A DNA stretch of 41,423 bases from Methanobrevibacter sp. (GCA_017434555.1 JAFRFB010000054.1:1-41423); one strand, 5' to 3'; positions 1 through 10,067 are shown, counted from the first letter of the stretch. Made by a program: numbers and translations. The notes: generated by a model from the sequence alone, not told the origin.

Positions 1-189
1 AATTATCTCATAATGTTAAAAAAAATTATGAAGTGATATTTCAAGTGTAAAACTACTCCCGAAATCTCACTAATCCCCTACTTAAATTAGAACCTCTTTA
101 CAAAAATCCAATCAAAAAATTGAATTATTGGACGGACTCTTTTTAAGAAATTTTTTTAAAATTTAATAGGTAATGGTTACAGATTAAGT

Positions 190-969
190 TTAAATCTCTA
201 AATAATCTTTTAATACATCTAAATCTCCAGTTAAATCAATCTTTAATGGAGTTATAGTAGTTTTTTGTGAAACTTTTAATTCATAACCATCAGTTCCTTT
301 TTTATCTGAAGTATAAGGTTCACCACCAATCCAATAATAAGGTTGGCCTCTTGGATCAAGTCTTTTTTCCATTACTGGAATATACATTCTTTTTCCTAAT
401 GTTACAACTTCAAATTCTTCGTCAACGGGATTTTCTGGTATATTTACATTTAATAAGTCAATTCCTTCAGGCAATCCTTTTTTCAATACTATTTTAGCCA
501 GTTTATTGAGCATTTTTTGTGCAAATTCGAAATCAACATCATTTTCTCCGCTTTCAAATTTTATTTCATCTTTTGTCACTTCTTGGGAAACGGCAATTGT
601 AGGAATTCCAAAACTGGCTGCTTCAATAGCCGCACCGATTGTTCCTGATGTTGTTAATTCTGCTTGACCTAAATTAAAACCAGTATTTATTCCTGATATC
701 ATCAAATCCGGTTTTTCTTCAAGTATTTGGAATAATCCTATTGTCACGGCGTCAGTTGGTGTTCCGCTAACTCCATAAGCCAGACTGCCATCTTTTAAAA
801 TTCTTTCTTTTACTCTTAATGGTTCATATAATGTTAATGCATGTCCTATTCCACTTTGTTGTGTTTCAGGTGCCACAATGATGGTTTCACATAAATCTTC
901 GACTGCTTTTTTAGCAGCAAATATTCCTGATGCGGTTACTCCATCATCATTAGATATTAAAGCCTTCAT
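190..969 (-). CDS. surE: 5'/3'-nucleotidase SurE
   Basis: SurE-family metal-dependent phosphatase that removes phosphate from nucleoside monophosphates in the cytoplasm. The family fold is recognisable from the N-terminal ISNDDGV motif, whose two aspartates (residues 8-9) bind the divalent metal, the SGTPTDAV segment near residue 70 and GINTGFNLG near residue 95. The length of 259 residues is normal for SurE. The start is the first ATG of the frame. No Shine-Dalgarno is visible upstream, so the message may have a very short leader. It stands alone on the minus strand, divergent from the membrane protein at 1075. Function by family is certain; the physiological substrate is not known from sequence. 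Confidence 0.95.
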   Translation of the reverse strand: MKALISNDDGVTASGIFAAKKAVEDLCETIIVAPETQQSGIGHALTLYEPLRVKERILKDGSLAYGVSGTPTDAVTIGLFQILEEKPDLMISGINTGFNLGQAELTTSGTIGAAIEAASFGIPTIAVSQEVTKDEIKFESGENDVDFEFAQKMLNKLAKIVLKKGLPEGIDLLNVNIPENPVDEEFEVVTLGKRMYIPVMEKRLDPRGQPYYWIGGEPYTSDKKGTDGYELKVSQKTTITPLKIDLTGDLDVLKDYLEI

Positions 970-1074
970 GTATTATTGTTTTGTTTTATACTTATTAAAA
1001 TTTTTAGATAATAATAAACTTTAATAATAATTTAGTTTATAAGTTATAATATTGAAACACATGTTGGTGGAATT

Positions 1075-1983
1075 TTGGAAAAACCACAATTGATTAATTT
1101 TATAGCTAAAGTATTGGAGGATTCTGGTTTTAAAGTATATAAGAACTTTAAGACTTCACAAAGAGTTATTGACATATATGCTGTATTACCTACTACAATT
1201 GGTGATTTTGGTGTAGTTATGGCATGTAATAACTATGATAAGGAGTTTGAAGTTGGAATTGATTTATTAAAAGAAATGGAGGATGCAGCTGAAAGTTTAA
1301 AAGCTTCCAAAGTTGCTGTTGTCACATCCGCTTACTTTAATAATCAAGCTACTAATTATGCTTTAAGAAAAAACATTAAATTAGTTGACAGAGACAATTT
1401 AACTGAATTGGCTAAAAAATATCAGGATAATTCTCAACAAACTACTTTAGACAGTGATTATTCTGCTGGCGAAGTTTCTTATATTGAGGAAGAATATCCG
1501 GAATATACTTATGATGCTTCTGATATGGATTATATAATGCGCAGAAGAGATGAAAATCCGGTAATTTATAAAAATACATTATATCCTCAAGTTGAAGAAT
1601 ATAATCGTTCTTCCAATAATTTTTTATCTTCTCTATTTAATAGAAGGAAAAAATCTAAAAATAACGGTTTATATCCTGCAAATCTTTATAATCATAATTA
1701 TTATCGTGGTCCATCATGGTTTGATAGGTTACAGCCAATTTTAGGCAATCCTATTGTTACTATTATTTTAGTTGTAGCTATTTCATACTTGCTCTCTTTT
1801 ATATTCGGTAATTTATTGAAAGTAAATCCGGGAATTACAGGTTTAATCGAGATGGTTGTAGCTTTACTATTGTCTTATGGTTTGACCTTTATGTTTGTAG
1901 ATAGATCAAGGTTCTTTATTACTCGTGGAACTGTAATATTCTTTATTTCACTTATAATATTGATTATTTTGATTTTTGTATAA
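1075..1983 (+). CDS. Membrane protein with degenerate Mrr-like (PD-(D/E)XK) nuclease domain
   Basis: The start is a TTG preceded by GGTGG five bases upstream. Residues 1 to about 115 read like a restriction-endonuclease (Mrr-type) domain: helix, strand with D-I-Y, then a strand VVMACNNYDKEFEVG and alternating helices and strands ending in KLVDRDNL. In active Mrr-like domains the central strand carries (E/Q)xK; here that position reads A-C-N, so the catalytic acid and lysine appear lost. Residues 115-220 are a polar, Tyr/Asn-rich linker with a basic RRKKSK patch. Residues 220-302 hold three or four hydrophobic segments. It is probably a membrane-anchored binding or sensing protein, not an active nuclease. 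The fold assignment is by eye and moderate; the membrane part is clear. Confidence 0.7.
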   Translation: MEKPQLINFIAKVLEDSGFKVYKNFKTSQRVIDIYAVLPTTIGDFGVVMACNNYDKEFEVGIDLLKEMEDAAESLKASKVAVVTSAYFNNQATNYALRKNIKLVDRDNLTELAKKYQDNSQQTTLDSDYSAGEVSYIEEEYPEYTYDASDMDYIMRRRDENPVIYKNTLYPQVEEYNRSSNNFLSSLFNRRKKSKNNGLYPANLYNHNYYRGPSWFDRLQPILGNPIVTIILVVAISYLLSFIFGNLLKVNPGITGLIEMVVALLLSYGLTFMFVDRSRFFITRGTVIFFISLIILIILIFV

Positions 1984-2063
1984 TATTTTACAAAAAATAC
2001 TTTTATATATCATGTTTTATTACATGTAAGAATCATAGACTTTTTAAAATTGGATGATGACTT

Positions 2064-3119
2064 TTAATCTTTTTTCAATGCTAAAATTATTAGAATCAAT
2101 CCAAGTAAATATAAAAACCATATCATTATGTCGGTTGGACCTGTTTCAATCCATATTAATGTATGAGTTAATATTATTGAATAAATTCCAATTCCAATAC
2201 CTTTAGAAGCTAGGGAATGAATTATTTTTAAAAATACTCCCATAAATAGCATTTGTATTGTAAGGCCAATATAACCGAAGTCAAGCATTATCGGACCGAA
2301 AAGACTTGAAGTTAAACAGACATCATAGTGAAGCACATAATTTCCAATAAATGATCTGGGACTTCCTGATGAAAAAATCATTGATAATATGTGTCCGTGG
2401 GTTGTACCTGCTAGAGGTATGATTTTTTCAAAGACTTCCAGTGTAAAAGCAAGCCTATAAAACACTAATTCCACAGGGTTAAGTGTCCAGTGTTGTGTTG
2501 CAATGGACTGGGATGCAATATATCCGATTGCCAGTGCACCCACACCAATAATTATAACGAATATAATGCCTAATTTGCGGGAAATTTTTCCAAGGTAAAA
2601 CATTGTAATGAAAACACTTCCAAGAATTCCGACTACTGAAGTTCTATATCCGTTAAGACCAAACACTAATGCTCCAAGTAAAACAAGTATTAAATACTTC
2701 TTATCATAATATTTTGCCAGTAATATATTTATTAAAATTAAAAATAATGGGTATGCAATTCTCCAGAGATTTGTCGTTGCATTTGATTTTAGAACACTGT
2801 TGAATAATGGTATTCCGCCAAGTAAAACCATATTTAAGCTCTGTAAAACTAATGCCAGGATGATAAATATTACTAATATTTTCTCAGATAGAAAATTTAT
2901 TTTGACCTCTTTTTCTATTGTAAATTTTTTTGAAGCTATAACCACTCCAATTATAAAAACAATAACTGCAAAGATGATTGTCAATATCGTTTGTGTATTT
3001 AGAGGGTCTTCAAATCTGTAGTTGAATGACCCAATATATCCCATTATCAAAACAGCCAAAATTATAACGGGCACGATATAAGGATGAAAGAAATCTATTT
3101 TTCTAAAGCTGAAAGACAT
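2064..3119 (-). CDS. Wzy-like oligosaccharide repeat-unit polymerase family membrane protein
   Basis: A 351-residue polytopic membrane protein with about ten hydrophobic segments. A larger hydrophilic loop around residues 215-275 contains [23 protein letters not shown] and [11 protein letters not shown], the layout seen in archaeal Wzy/EpsG-like polymerases. The start overlaps the 3' end of cfbB by 25 bases. The strong GGAGGA site just upstream of the ATG lies inside cfbB, so the overlap is real and the two genes are very likely co-transcribed. The role would be joining lipid-linked sugar units outside the membrane, but no biochemical residue fixes this, and a general multi-pass protein of unknown function remains possible. 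Pairing with a tetrapyrrole gene gives no functional clue. Confidence 0.6.
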   Translation of the reverse strand: MSFSFRKIDFFHPYIVPVIILAVLIMGYIGSFNYRFEDPLNTQTILTIIFAVIVFIIGVVIASKKFTIEKEVKINFLSEKILVIFIILALVLQSLNMVLLGGIPLFNSVLKSNATTNLWRIAYPLFLILINILLAKYYDKKYLILVLLGALVFGLNGYRTSVVGILGSVFITMFYLGKISRKLGIIFVIIIGVGALAIGYIASQSIATQHWTLNPVELVFYRLAFTLEVFEKIIPLAGTTHGHILSMIFSSGSPRSFIGNYVLHYDVCLTSSLFGPIMLDFGYIGLTIQMLFMGVFLKIIHSLASKGIGIGIYSIILTHTLIWIETGPTDIMIWFLYLLGLILIILALKKD

Positions 3120-4438
3120 AAGTTTCCTCCAAAGTTAGGCATAGCCGCCACATGGGTATGAACATAGCTTGCTAGTGTATTTCTTTCCATAAATCCGTCC
3201 TGTAAATTGTATGATCCTTTTCCACGGGTTATTTTAAATGCAAATTCATGTTTTGGAGTATCGACGATAACCTTTGAGTAGTGGAATTCATGTCCGTTAA
3301 AGACTTCCCCTTTTTTGGATATGATATTGTCCTTTTGGACTTCTGCAATCGTATACTTCAGTGCCTGGACACGTTCGGTCAGAATTGACTTGTAAGGATA
3401 TACATTTACAACTGCATCTTCATGAATCGATTTCATAAGATACATTAAACCACCACATTCGGCAAAAATTGGGCGGTCGTTCATGTGGAAGTCCTTGATA
3501 TCTTTAAGCATACTTTTATTATCTGATAATTCTTTTGAAAATAGTTCAGGATAACCTCCGCCAATGTAGAGTCCATCTATATCTGGCAAGTTTTCATCTT
3601 TTAATGGAGAAAAATATTCAATTTTAGCGCCGTTAGCTTCAAGTGATTCAATATTTTCCTTATAATAAAAATTAAATACTTCATCATATGCAACTCCAAT
3701 TTTTAATTTTTTTGAATTTAACTTATTCCAAATTGGCTCTAAATTGGAGTCTATTTTAGGGGCAGTTTTAGCTATTTCCACCAAACGGTCCAAATCAATG
3801 TAATTTTTAATGGTTTCACACCAAATATCAATAAATTTCAAAGAGTTCTCTCGCTCACGTGCAGGAACAAGGCCCAAATGTCTCTGTTCTATTGAAATAT
3901 TATCGTCACGGATAATGCCTCCGATAACTTCGGTTCCCGTGATTTCTTCAACTGAACGTTTGGTTTTTTCATAGTGAGCCTTGTTTTTAACCTTGTTTAA
4001 AATGACTCCTGCAATATTAATTTCAGGGTCCAATGCCTTAAAGCCTAAAACCAATGCTGCGGCACTTTTAACTAAACTTCTTGAATTTATAATTAAAATA
4101 ACAGGAGCTTTCAGGGATTTTGCAATTGAAGCAGTACTTCCAATATCGTTAATGGAATCAATTCCTTCATAAAGGCCCCTAACGCCTTCAATAACAGCAA
4201 TATCCTTGTCTTTCATTGCCTTATTGTAGGAATCTCTGACCTGACCGTCATGCATAAAAAAAGAATCCAGGTTTCTGGAAGTATTTCCTGTCGCCAAAGT
4301 ATGATATGACGGATCAATATAGTCCGGACCAACTTTAAATGGCTGAACATTATATTTTTCAGATAAGGCTTTCATTATTCCAGTTGCAATTGTAGTTTTT
4401 CCAACTGCACTACCAGTTCCTGCTAAAATAACTCTCAT
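3095..4438 (-). CDS. cfbB: Ni-sirohydrochlorin / cobyrinate a,c-diamide synthase
   Basis: Glutamine- and ATP-dependent amidase of the CobB/CbiA/CfbB family. In methanogens it amidates the a and c acetates of Ni-sirohydrochlorin on the way to coenzyme F430, and may also serve cobyrinate in corrinoid synthesis. The N-terminus has the P-loop [14 protein letters not shown], followed by [12 protein letters not shown]. The C-terminal class I glutamine amidotransferase has the nucleophile in AECGGLMYL near residue 330 and the HEFHYS motif near residue 390. The length of 447 residues is typical. No Shine-Dalgarno is visible, and a TATA-like AATATATTA centred about 26 bases before the ATG suggests a leaderless mRNA. 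Sequence alone cannot separate the F430 role from the cobamide role. Confidence 0.92.
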   Translation of the reverse strand: MRVILAGTGSAVGKTTIATGIMKALSEKYNVQPFKVGPDYIDPSYHTLATGNTSRNLDSFFMHDGQVRDSYNKAMKDKDIAVIEGVRGLYEGIDSINDIGSTASIAKSLKAPVILIINSRSLVKSAAALVLGFKALDPEINIAGVILNKVKNKAHYEKTKRSVEEITGTEVIGGIIRDDNISIEQRHLGLVPARERENSLKFIDIWCETIKNYIDLDRLVEIAKTAPKIDSNLEPIWNKLNSKKLKIGVAYDEVFNFYYKENIESLEANGAKIEYFSPLKDENLPDIDGLYIGGGYPELFSKELSDNKSMLKDIKDFHMNDRPIFAECGGLMYLMKSIHEDAVVNVYPYKSILTERVQALKYTIAEVQKDNIISKKGEVFNGHEFHYSKVIVDTPKHEFAFKITRGKGSYNLQDGFMERNTLASYVHTHVAAMPNFGGNLCLSALEK

Positions 4439-4452
4439 GAATAATAATTTAT

Positions 4453-4469
4453 TTTGATAATATATTATT
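4453..4469 (-). promoter_or_regulatory. cfbB promoter, predicted leaderless
   Basis: On the minus strand AATATATTATC is centred about 26 bases before the cfbB ATG, and no ribosome site intervenes. This places the transcription start at or next to the start codon. Confidence 0.45.
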
Positions 4470-4496
4470 CTTTTGTAAAATGTGACTTTTTAAATC

Positions 4497-4545
4497 ATTT
4501 TATATAATATTAAATATAAAAATTAAATCATAATATATGGTGGTC
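4497..4545 (+). promoter_or_regulatory. thrS promoter and ribosome site
   Basis: TTTTATATAATATT at 4497-4510 is a clear TATA box, and GGTGGT at 4539-4544 is the ribosome site. The leader is predicted to be about 15-25 bases. Confidence 0.6.
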
Positions 4546-4547
4546 AA

Positions 4548-6371
4548 ATGAGAATACTATTGATTCATTCTGATTATTTAAATTACAATGTTAAAAAGAA
4601 AACTCCTGTAGCTGAAGAAATTGAAGAAGCTAAACATAACGGCTCATTTGATGATTCTTTAGTTGTATTTACAGCGGTTGAAAAAGAAGATGAAGAAAAT
4701 CCTCAAGGAATTGTCCAAAATCTTGTCAAAGAAGTTTTAAAAACTAATGATCAAGTAAATGCAGAAAATATCGTTTTATACCCTTATGCTCATTTATCTT
4801 CTTCATTAAGCTCACCAAAAGTAGCTGTTGAAATCCTAAAAGATGCGGAACAAGCTCTTTTAGCTGAAGATTTAAATGTCCAAAGAGTACCTTTCGGTTG
4901 GTATAAGGCATTTGAAATATCCTGTAAAGGACACCCTTTAAGTGAACTTTCAAGAACAATCACTGCTGACAGTGATGAAGAAAAAGTTGAAAGAAAACCT
5001 TCCAAATGGCAAATCCTTGAAGGAAATAAAATTACTGAAATTGATGACTTTAAATTTGATAATAAAGCATTCAAACAGCTTGTTGATTATGAATTAGGTC
5101 AAGGCGCATCAGATGAAGGCGAACCTCCTCATGTTAAATTGATGAGGGAAAAGGAAATCTGTGATTATGAACCTGCTTCTGACGTTGGTAACCTCCGCTG
5201 GTATCCTAAAGGAAAATTAATCAGAGACTTATTGGATGATTATGTTTACAATTTGGTCGTTGCAAGAGGAGCAATGCCTGTTGAAACTCCAATTTTCTAT
5301 GATTTGGATAACCAGGCAATTTACGAACATGCATACAAATTCGGTGAAAGACAGTACAGAACCGACACAAAAAAGAATTTGATGTTAAGATTTGCTGCAT
5401 GTTTCGGAGCATTCAGATTAATGAGCGATTCATTCTTAACCTGGAAAAACTTGCCTGCAAAGATTTTTGAGCTAACACATTACAGTTTCAGATATGAGAA
5501 AAAAGGTGAAGTTGTTGGTCTTAAAAGATTAAGGGCATTTACCATGCCGGATTTCCACTCTTTCTGTGCTGACGTTCCGGCCTCTTTAAATGAGTTTTCA
5601 GCTCAGACTGACATGTGTTTACAGACTGGAAACGACTTAAACCTGGACTTTGAAGTAATTTTCAGAGCAACCCAGGATTTCTTTGAAGAAAATGAAGAAT
5701 GGATGTATGAAATCGCATCCAAATTCCAAAAACCAATCCTTTTAGAAATTTTACCTGAAAGACATCATTACTGGGTTTGTAAAATAGACTTGGCCAATAT
5801 CGACTACTTAGGCCGTCCGATTGAAAACCCTACAGTTCAAATCGATGTTGAAAGTGGTAAAAGATTCGATATCCAATACTTAGGTGAAGACGGTGAGCAA
5901 CACAATCCAACAATCTTGCACTGTTCTCCAACCGGTAGTATTGAAAGGGTTTTATGTGCAATGCTTGAAAAAACAGCTATTGAATTAAATGAAAAATCTC
6001 CAATGTTACCAACCTGGTTAAGCCCGATACAGGCCAGAATAATTACTGTTGGGGAAGCTCATGAAAAATTCGCTGAAGAAATATATGAAAAAATTAATGC
6101 TTCAAACATTCGTGTAGATATTGATGACCGTGATGAAAGTGTCGGTAAAAAAATCAGAAACGCTTCTAAAGAATGGATACCTTATATTTTCGTCATTGGT
6201 GATAAGGAAGCTGAATCAGGTAGGTTCCAAGTGACTGTACGTGAAACCGGCCAAAAAGTCGATATGGATGTTGATGAATTAATATCAGAAATTAATGAAA
6301 AAACTGAAGGAATGCCTTTCAGAAGATTACCTTTACCAAAAGATATCTCAAAAAGGATAAACTTCCAATAA
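4548..6371 (+). CDS. thrS: Threonyl-tRNA synthetase, archaeal type
   Basis: Class II aminoacyl-tRNA synthetase that charges tRNA-Thr. It has the archaeal layout: an N-terminal D-aminoacyl-tRNA-deacylase-like editing domain (about residues 1-140, starting [13 protein letters not shown]), a catalytic core (about 200-500) and an anticodon-binding domain opening with [13 protein letters not shown] near residue 495. Catalytic-core signs are [33 protein letters not shown] (a motif 2-type arginine stretch, split here by its loop) and [12 protein letters not shown] (motif 3). The length of 607 residues is usual for euryarchaeal ThrRS. The ATG follows a GGTGGT site by a few bases, and a TATA element lies about 45 bases upstream. 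Confidence 0.97.
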   Translation: MRILLIHSDYLNYNVKKKTPVAEEIEEAKHNGSFDDSLVVFTAVEKEDEENPQGIVQNLVKEVLKTNDQVNAENIVLYPYAHLSSSLSSPKVAVEILKDAEQALLAEDLNVQRVPFGWYKAFEISCKGHPLSELSRTITADSDEEKVERKPSKWQILEGNKITEIDDFKFDNKAFKQLVDYELGQGASDEGEPPHVKLMREKEICDYEPASDVGNLRWYPKGKLIRDLLDDYVYNLVVARGAMPVETPIFYDLDNQAIYEHAYKFGERQYRTDTKKNLMLRFAACFGAFRLMSDSFLTWKNLPAKIFELTHYSFRYEKKGEVVGLKRLRAFTMPDFHSFCADVPASLNEFSAQTDMCLQTGNDLNLDFEVIFRATQDFFEENEEWMYEIASKFQKPILLEILPERHHYWVCKIDLANIDYLGRPIENPTVQIDVESGKRFDIQYLGEDGEQHNPTILHCSPTGSIERVLCAMLEKTAIELNEKSPMLPTWLSPIQARIITVGEAHEKFAEEIYEKINASNIRVDIDDRDESVGKKIRNASKEWIPYIFVIGDKEAESGRFQVTVRETGQKVDMDVDELISEINEKTEGMPFRRLPLPKDISKRINFQ

Positions 6372-6428
6372 TTATATTTATGGATAAACATAAATTATTA
6401 AATGTTATTATATAACGGAGGAAATTTA

Positions 6429-7664
6429 ATGGACCCAATGTATAAAATAGGAGAAGCTCTTATTGGAGACGGCCAGGAATTAGCACACATTGATTTATTA
6501 ATTGGTGACAAATTCGGACCTGTTGGTCAAGCTTTCGCTAATGGATTATCTAACCTCTCAGTAGGTCATACTCCATTAACCAGTGTAATCAGACCAAATT
6601 TAATGACCAAACCTGCTACTTTAATTATTCCTAAAGTAACTGTTGGTGACTTAGAAGATGCTAGTAAAATATTTGGACCTGCACAAACCGCTGTTGCAAG
6701 AGCAGTAGCTGATGCAGTAGAAGACGGATACATTCCAAAAGAAATCGTAGAAGACATTGTTATTAATGTTAGTGTATTCATTGATCCTTCTGCAAAAGAT
6801 TTCAGAAAAATTTATCAATATAACTATGGAGCTACCAAATTGGCTATTAGAAGAGCTATGGAAGGATACCCTTCAATTGATAAAGTTCTCGCAGAAAAAG
6901 ACCGTGGAACTCACCCAATCATGGGATTCAGAGTACAAAAACTTTGGTCTCCACCTTACTTACAAGTTGCTCTTGACTTAGACAGTAAAGAAGCAATGGC
7001 TAAAATCTTAGAAGATTTGCCTGATAAGGAAAGAGTACTCGTTGAAGCAGGTACACCACTCGTTAAAAAATTCGGTGTAGGTGTAGTTGAAGATATTAGA
7101 GCACTTCGTCCATCCGCATTCATTATTGCTGATTTAAAAACTTTAGATGTTGGACGTGTAGAAATTAAAATGGCAGCTGACGCAACAGCTGATGCAGTAG
7201 CTATTTCTGGACTTGGTACTATTGAATCAATCAAGAAAGCTATTCATGAAACCCAAAAACAAGGTATCTATGCAATATTGGACATGATGAATGTAGCTGA
7301 CTTTGAAGAAAAATTATCACAATTGCCTGATGATTTAAAACCTGATATAGTCTTGTTACACAGAAATGTCGACCTTGAAACTTACAAAGCCGAAAAAGGT
7401 GAAGATGTAAGTGAAATGACTGAATGGGGTAACATCAAAAAGATTAAAGAAATCCTTGGCGGTGGACTTATTGCAGTAGCTGGAGGAATCACTCCGGATA
7501 ATGTTGAAGAAGCTATCGAAAAAGGTGCAGATGTAATTATTGCAGGAAGATATATTATTGGTTCAAGAGATGTCAGAAGATCTGCTCAAGACTTCTTAGC
7601 ACACTTCCCACCTGATCCAGATAATATGAGACTTGCAATGGATGAAGACGAACAAGTAAATTAG
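6429..7664 (+). CDS. fae-hps: Bifunctional formaldehyde-activating enzyme / 3-hexulose-6-phosphate synthase
   Basis: A fusion of Fae (residues 1 to about 160) and Hps (about 170-411). Fae condenses formaldehyde with tetrahydromethanopterin. Hps interconverts D-arabino-3-hexulose 6-phosphate and ribulose 5-phosphate plus formaldehyde, which in methanogens supplies ribulose 5-phosphate for pentose synthesis. Fae signs are [20 protein letters not shown] with its catalytic-type histidine, and the [12 protein letters not shown] helix. Hps signs are [16 protein letters not shown] and the phosphate-binding GGIT and AGRYIIGS loops of the barrel. An in-frame ATG 27 bases upstream exists, but the GGAGG site at 6417-6422 sits between the two and selects 6429, giving 411 residues. 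It ends in a hairpin terminator that contains the stop codon. Confidence 0.96.
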   Translation: MDPMYKIGEALIGDGQELAHIDLLIGDKFGPVGQAFANGLSNLSVGHTPLTSVIRPNLMTKPATLIIPKVTVGDLEDASKIFGPAQTAVARAVADAVEDGYIPKEIVEDIVINVSVFIDPSAKDFRKIYQYNYGATKLAIRRAMEGYPSIDKVLAEKDRGTHPIMGFRVQKLWSPPYLQVALDLDSKEAMAKILEDLPDKERVLVEAGTPLVKKFGVGVVEDIRALRPSAFIIADLKTLDVGRVEIKMAADATADAVAISGLGTIESIKKAIHETQKQGIYAILDMMNVADFEEKLSQLPDDLKPDIVLLHRNVDLETYKAEKGEDVSEMTEWGNIKKIKEILGGGLIAVAGGITPDNVEEAIEKGADVIIAGRYIIGSRDVRRSAQDFLAHFPPDPDNMRLAMDEDEQVN

Positions 7665-7695
7665 ATTAATTTCTAATTTATTTTCTATTTTTTTT
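7658..7695 (+). terminator. Hairpin terminator containing the fae-hps stop codon
   Basis: AAATTAGA-TTAATT-TCTAATTT followed by a T-run. The TAG stop is inside the left arm. Confidence 0.7.
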
Positions 7696-7711
7696 AAAAT
7701 GAGGTATTTTT

Positions 7712-7990
7712 ATGGGTTTTTGTAATTCCTGTGGCAGACCTATCGTAAAAGAAGATTATGGAACAAATGAGGATGGTAGCCTCAATCCAGAATTCTGTAA
7801 AGATTGTTTTAAAGACGGTAAATACACAGAACCTGATATAACATTAACCGAAATGATTGTCCGTAAATCAAAAGAGATGATGGAAAAAAATCCAAGATTG
7901 CCTGAAACTACAGCAACCGGGATTACTACAACATTCATTCCTGGACTTAAAAGATGGAATCCTGAATTTAAGGATGATTATCAATTTTAA
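7712..7990 (+). CDS. Putative zinc-ribbon protein
   Basis: A 92-residue cytoplasmic protein beginning MGFCNSCGRPI. Cysteines at 4, 7, 29 and 32 form two CxxC knuckles, matching the 'putative zinc ribbon' family typified by a CNSCG...EFCKDCF pattern. The rest is a short helical tail with no other recognisable domain. The ATG has a GAGGTAT site about eight bases upstream. Its last bases overlap the last bases of the convergent coiled-coil gene by four. The role is unknown; small proteins of this type may be annotated as transcription-related, but nothing here proves DNA or protein binding. Confidence 0.85.
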   Translation: MGFCNSCGRPIVKEDYGTNEDGSLNPEFCKDCFKDGKYTEPDITLTEMIVRKSKEMMEKNPRLPETTATGITTTFIPGLKRWNPEFKDDYQF

Positions 7991-8832
7991 ATTTCTTTAT
8001 TTAATATAAATTCTTTAACTCTGCTTGCGATATATTCGTCACGAGTTCTGCTGGTTTTTAACTTATATAATTCTTCTTCCAGGTCGTTGTATTTGTCAAC
8101 TAAATCATTGTAATCAAGACGTAAATCGTCATAATCTTTTTCTAAACTTTCATTAACTTCATACATTTCTGCATATGAGGTTTTTGTATTGAGATTTTCC
8201 TGTTTAAGTTGATCATATTTTGAAGTAACGTTATCGTAACTTGTTTTAATGTCTGCATGTTCTTCTCTTAAGGTGGAACATTTGGTTTTAAGGTTTTTAT
8301 TTTCTTCTTTAATACTTGAATATTTGGTTTTCAGGTTTTCATTTTCTATTTTCATATTCACGTATTTATTTTTAAGATTTTCATTTTCTTCAATTAATCT
8401 AGAATGTTTGGTTTTTATTTTATCATTCTCTTCTTTTAGAATGGCTAATGTATTATCTTTAGTTTCAGCGTTTATTGCTTCTAAATCATGTATTTCATTT
8501 TCTTTTAAATGAAGTTCCCTTTTAAGTTCTTCAATGGTTTTTTCATATTCTGAAGGGTCTTGATTTTTAAGTAATTGCTCCAATTTTTCCACTTCCATCA
8601 TGTATAAATAATTAGCCACTTTATTTGCATGCAATTCTTCCTCTAGATTATTAAATGCTTCTATTTCAGATTGAGGAATAATAAGAACATTTTCTTTGTT
8701 AGAATAGATATCTTCATTTTTTGGCACTGTAATCTGGATTTGCTCGGTTGTATATTTCTTTTTTTCTCCAGTTTTTAAAGTTCTATGATATTCTCTTGAA
8801 TATTTTTTTACAACACCATGCCCTATTTTCAT
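7987..8832 (-). CDS. Long coiled-coil protein of unknown function
   Basis: A 281-residue protein. The first 60 or so residues form a small basic, probably beta-rich domain (MKIGHGVVKKYSREYH, then TTEQIQITVPK). Residues about 60-265 are one long coiled coil. Within it, four or five consecutive 14-residue blocks of the form ENxNLKxKYxxxxE are nearly identical, so the coil grew by tandem duplication of a double heptad. No signal peptide or membrane segment is seen, so it is cytoplasmic. It ends tail to tail with the zinc-ribbon gene. I do not recognise the N-terminal domain. Structural spacer, chromosome- or division-associated roles are all possible and none is supported. Confidence 0.8.
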   Translation of the reverse strand: MKIGHGVVKKYSREYHRTLKTGEKKKYTTEQIQITVPKNEDIYSNKENVLIIPQSEIEAFNNLEEELHANKVANYLYMMEVEKLEQLLKNQDPSEYEKTIEELKRELHLKENEIHDLEAINAETKDNTLAILKEENDKIKTKHSRLIEENENLKNKYVNMKIENENLKTKYSSIKEENKNLKTKCSTLREEHADIKTSYDNVTSKYDQLKQENLNTKTSYAEMYEVNESLEKDYDDLRLDYNDLVDKYNDLEEELYKLKTSRTRDEYIASRVKEFILNKEI

Positions 8833-8966
8833 AAATATTCCTCAAATAATTAACTATTATATTAATTTATGGTATTTTGATTTTATAAATATTGTGTATA
8901 TTTTTTCAATAGAAATAACTTTTTAATCTTTTAAAAAGAAAATATATTTTAACGGTTGTGGTTTTA

Positions 8967-9551
8967 ATGAAAGTTTTTGGAATTTGTGGAAGTCCCAGGG
9001 CTAATACAACAGAATATGTTATTAAAAATGCTTTGGATAAATTAGAAAATAACGGTTTTAAAACTGAGTTATTTTCATGTGTTGGAAAGTCAATTAAACC
9101 ATGTATGCACTGTGATTACTGTTTGAAGAATAAAAAATGTATCATTGATGATGACATGGCTGATGTTTATAAAAATTTGCAGCAAGCCGATGGGATAATT
9201 TTAGCTACTCCTGTTCAAAGTGGTGGCATTTCAAGTAATCTTGCAGCTATTATGGATAGGACACGTGCTCTTGAAGCTATTGATTATAACCTTTTAAGGG
9301 GAAAAATAGGCATGAGCATTGCCGTTGGCGGAGACAGAACAGGCGGTGCTGATTTTGCCCATTTAAAAAATATTACTTACTTCATGATTCATGGGATTAT
9401 ACCGGTCAGCGGCGGACCTTTCGGATCCAATTTGGGTGCTTCTTTCTGGTCAAAAGACAGTTTGGATGACATTAAAAATGATGAGTATGGTATGGATTCA
9501 CTAGATAGAACTTTATTGGAGTTTGAAAACTTCCTAAAAAAATATATTTAG
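8967..9551 (+). CDS. Iron-sulfur flavoprotein (Isf-type NADPH-dependent FMN reductase family)
   Basis: A flavodoxin-fold protein of 194 residues. It opens with the FMN-phosphate loop GICGSPRANTTEYV and carries the compact cluster motif C46-x2-C49-x2-C52-x5-C58, the spacing that binds a [4Fe-4S] cluster in methanogen Isf proteins. ATPVQSGGISSNLAAIMDR near residue 75 is the second FMN contact. Members pass electrons from ferredoxin, often to O2 or H2O2 as a detoxification route; the acceptor here is unknown. A GTG three codons earlier is in frame, but the family begins MKVFGI and 8967 is preferred. It is convergent with the gene at 9569, with a shared hairpin between them. Confidence 0.9.
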   Translation: MKVFGICGSPRANTTEYVIKNALDKLENNGFKTELFSCVGKSIKPCMHCDYCLKNKKCIIDDDMADVYKNLQQADGIILATPVQSGGISSNLAAIMDRTRALEAIDYNLLRGKIGMSIAVGGDRTGGADFAHLKNITYFMIHGIIPVSGGPFGSNLGASFWSKDSLDDIKNDEYGMDSLDRTLLEFENFLKKYI

Positions 9552-9568
9552 GTTATAAAAAACCTAAA
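9547..9568. terminator. Bidirectional hairpin between the flavoprotein gene and the gene at 9569
   Basis: TTTAGGTT-ATAAAA-AACCTAAA, with T-runs leaving on both strands. It contains the flavoprotein's TAG stop and abuts the other gene's stop. Confidence 0.75.
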
Positions 9569-10057
9569 TTAATTTTTCTTTTTTAATATTAAAATGCCGC
9601 AACCAACACCAACAATTAATCCAATTACTATTCCAATGGCTAATGGTAGTCCAAAGCTATTTCCTTCTTGGCTGCTGCCTGTTGGAGCATTCATTATGTT
9701 ATTTAATCCTTGTAATATTGTATCATTTGTAACATTATCAACGACTATAATTCTATTTGATACTTCCTTATGATTTTTTAAAAAGTCATTAGCAGTATCC
9801 TGATATGCTACAAGCAGTATTCTTTTATTTGTATTGTTAAGACTATGTTCTAGGATGTGTGCTACTTCGTCTTCGGAAGTGAATTTGTAAACACTTATGT
9901 TTTTTCCATTTGCATCAGCTATGTCTTTTACAAGTTGTCCATTAGTTTCATTTGCAATAACCATAGTGTCTGCGGTAACATCAACACCATGTGCTGATAT
10001 TGCAGCCATTGTTAAAAATAAAATTAATGGTATAATTAATATTTTTAAATTTTTCAT
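9569..10057 (-). CDS. Small two-anchor extracytoplasmic protein next to CbiM-like component
   Basis: A 162-residue protein with an N-terminal hydrophobic signal or anchor (residues about 4-22, ending AISAHG), an exported region of about 110 residues that looks alpha/beta (TMVIANETNG, RILLVAYQDTAN, RIIVVDNVTN), and a C-terminal membrane helix (LPLAIGIVIGLIVGVGCG) followed by KKKN. Its GGTGA ribosome site overlaps the stop of the CbiM-like gene ten bases upstream, so the two are translationally linked. The topology (helix, external loop, helix) recalls CbiN/NikN/NikL accessory subunits of nickel and cobalt ECF transporters, but I see no sequence motif of those families. The accessory role is inferred from position and topology only. 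Confidence 0.75.
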   Translation of the reverse strand: MKNLKILIIPLILFLTMAAISAHGVDVTADTMVIANETNGQLVKDIADANGKNISVYKFTSEDEVAHILEHSLNNTNKRILLVAYQDTANDFLKNHKEVSNRIIVVDNVTNDTILQGLNNIMNAPTGSSQEGNSFGLPLAIGIVIGLIVGVGCGILILKKKN

Positions 10058-10067
10058 TTATTATCAC

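Noticed and set aside
1-189. AT-rich left edge, checked for a gene end or RNA
   Set aside because: No open frame, tRNA or convincing fold is seen; only a weak AGATT/AATCT inverted repeat touches the surE stop.
4744-6391. Minus-strand open frames inside thrS
   Set aside because: They lie wholly within a well-supported gene and have no recognisable product or ribosome site.
6376-6395. Hairpin ATTTATG-GATAAA-CATAAAT between thrS and fae-hps
   Set aside because: No T-run follows and the gap is short, so I do not call it a terminator; it may be chance in AT-rich DNA.
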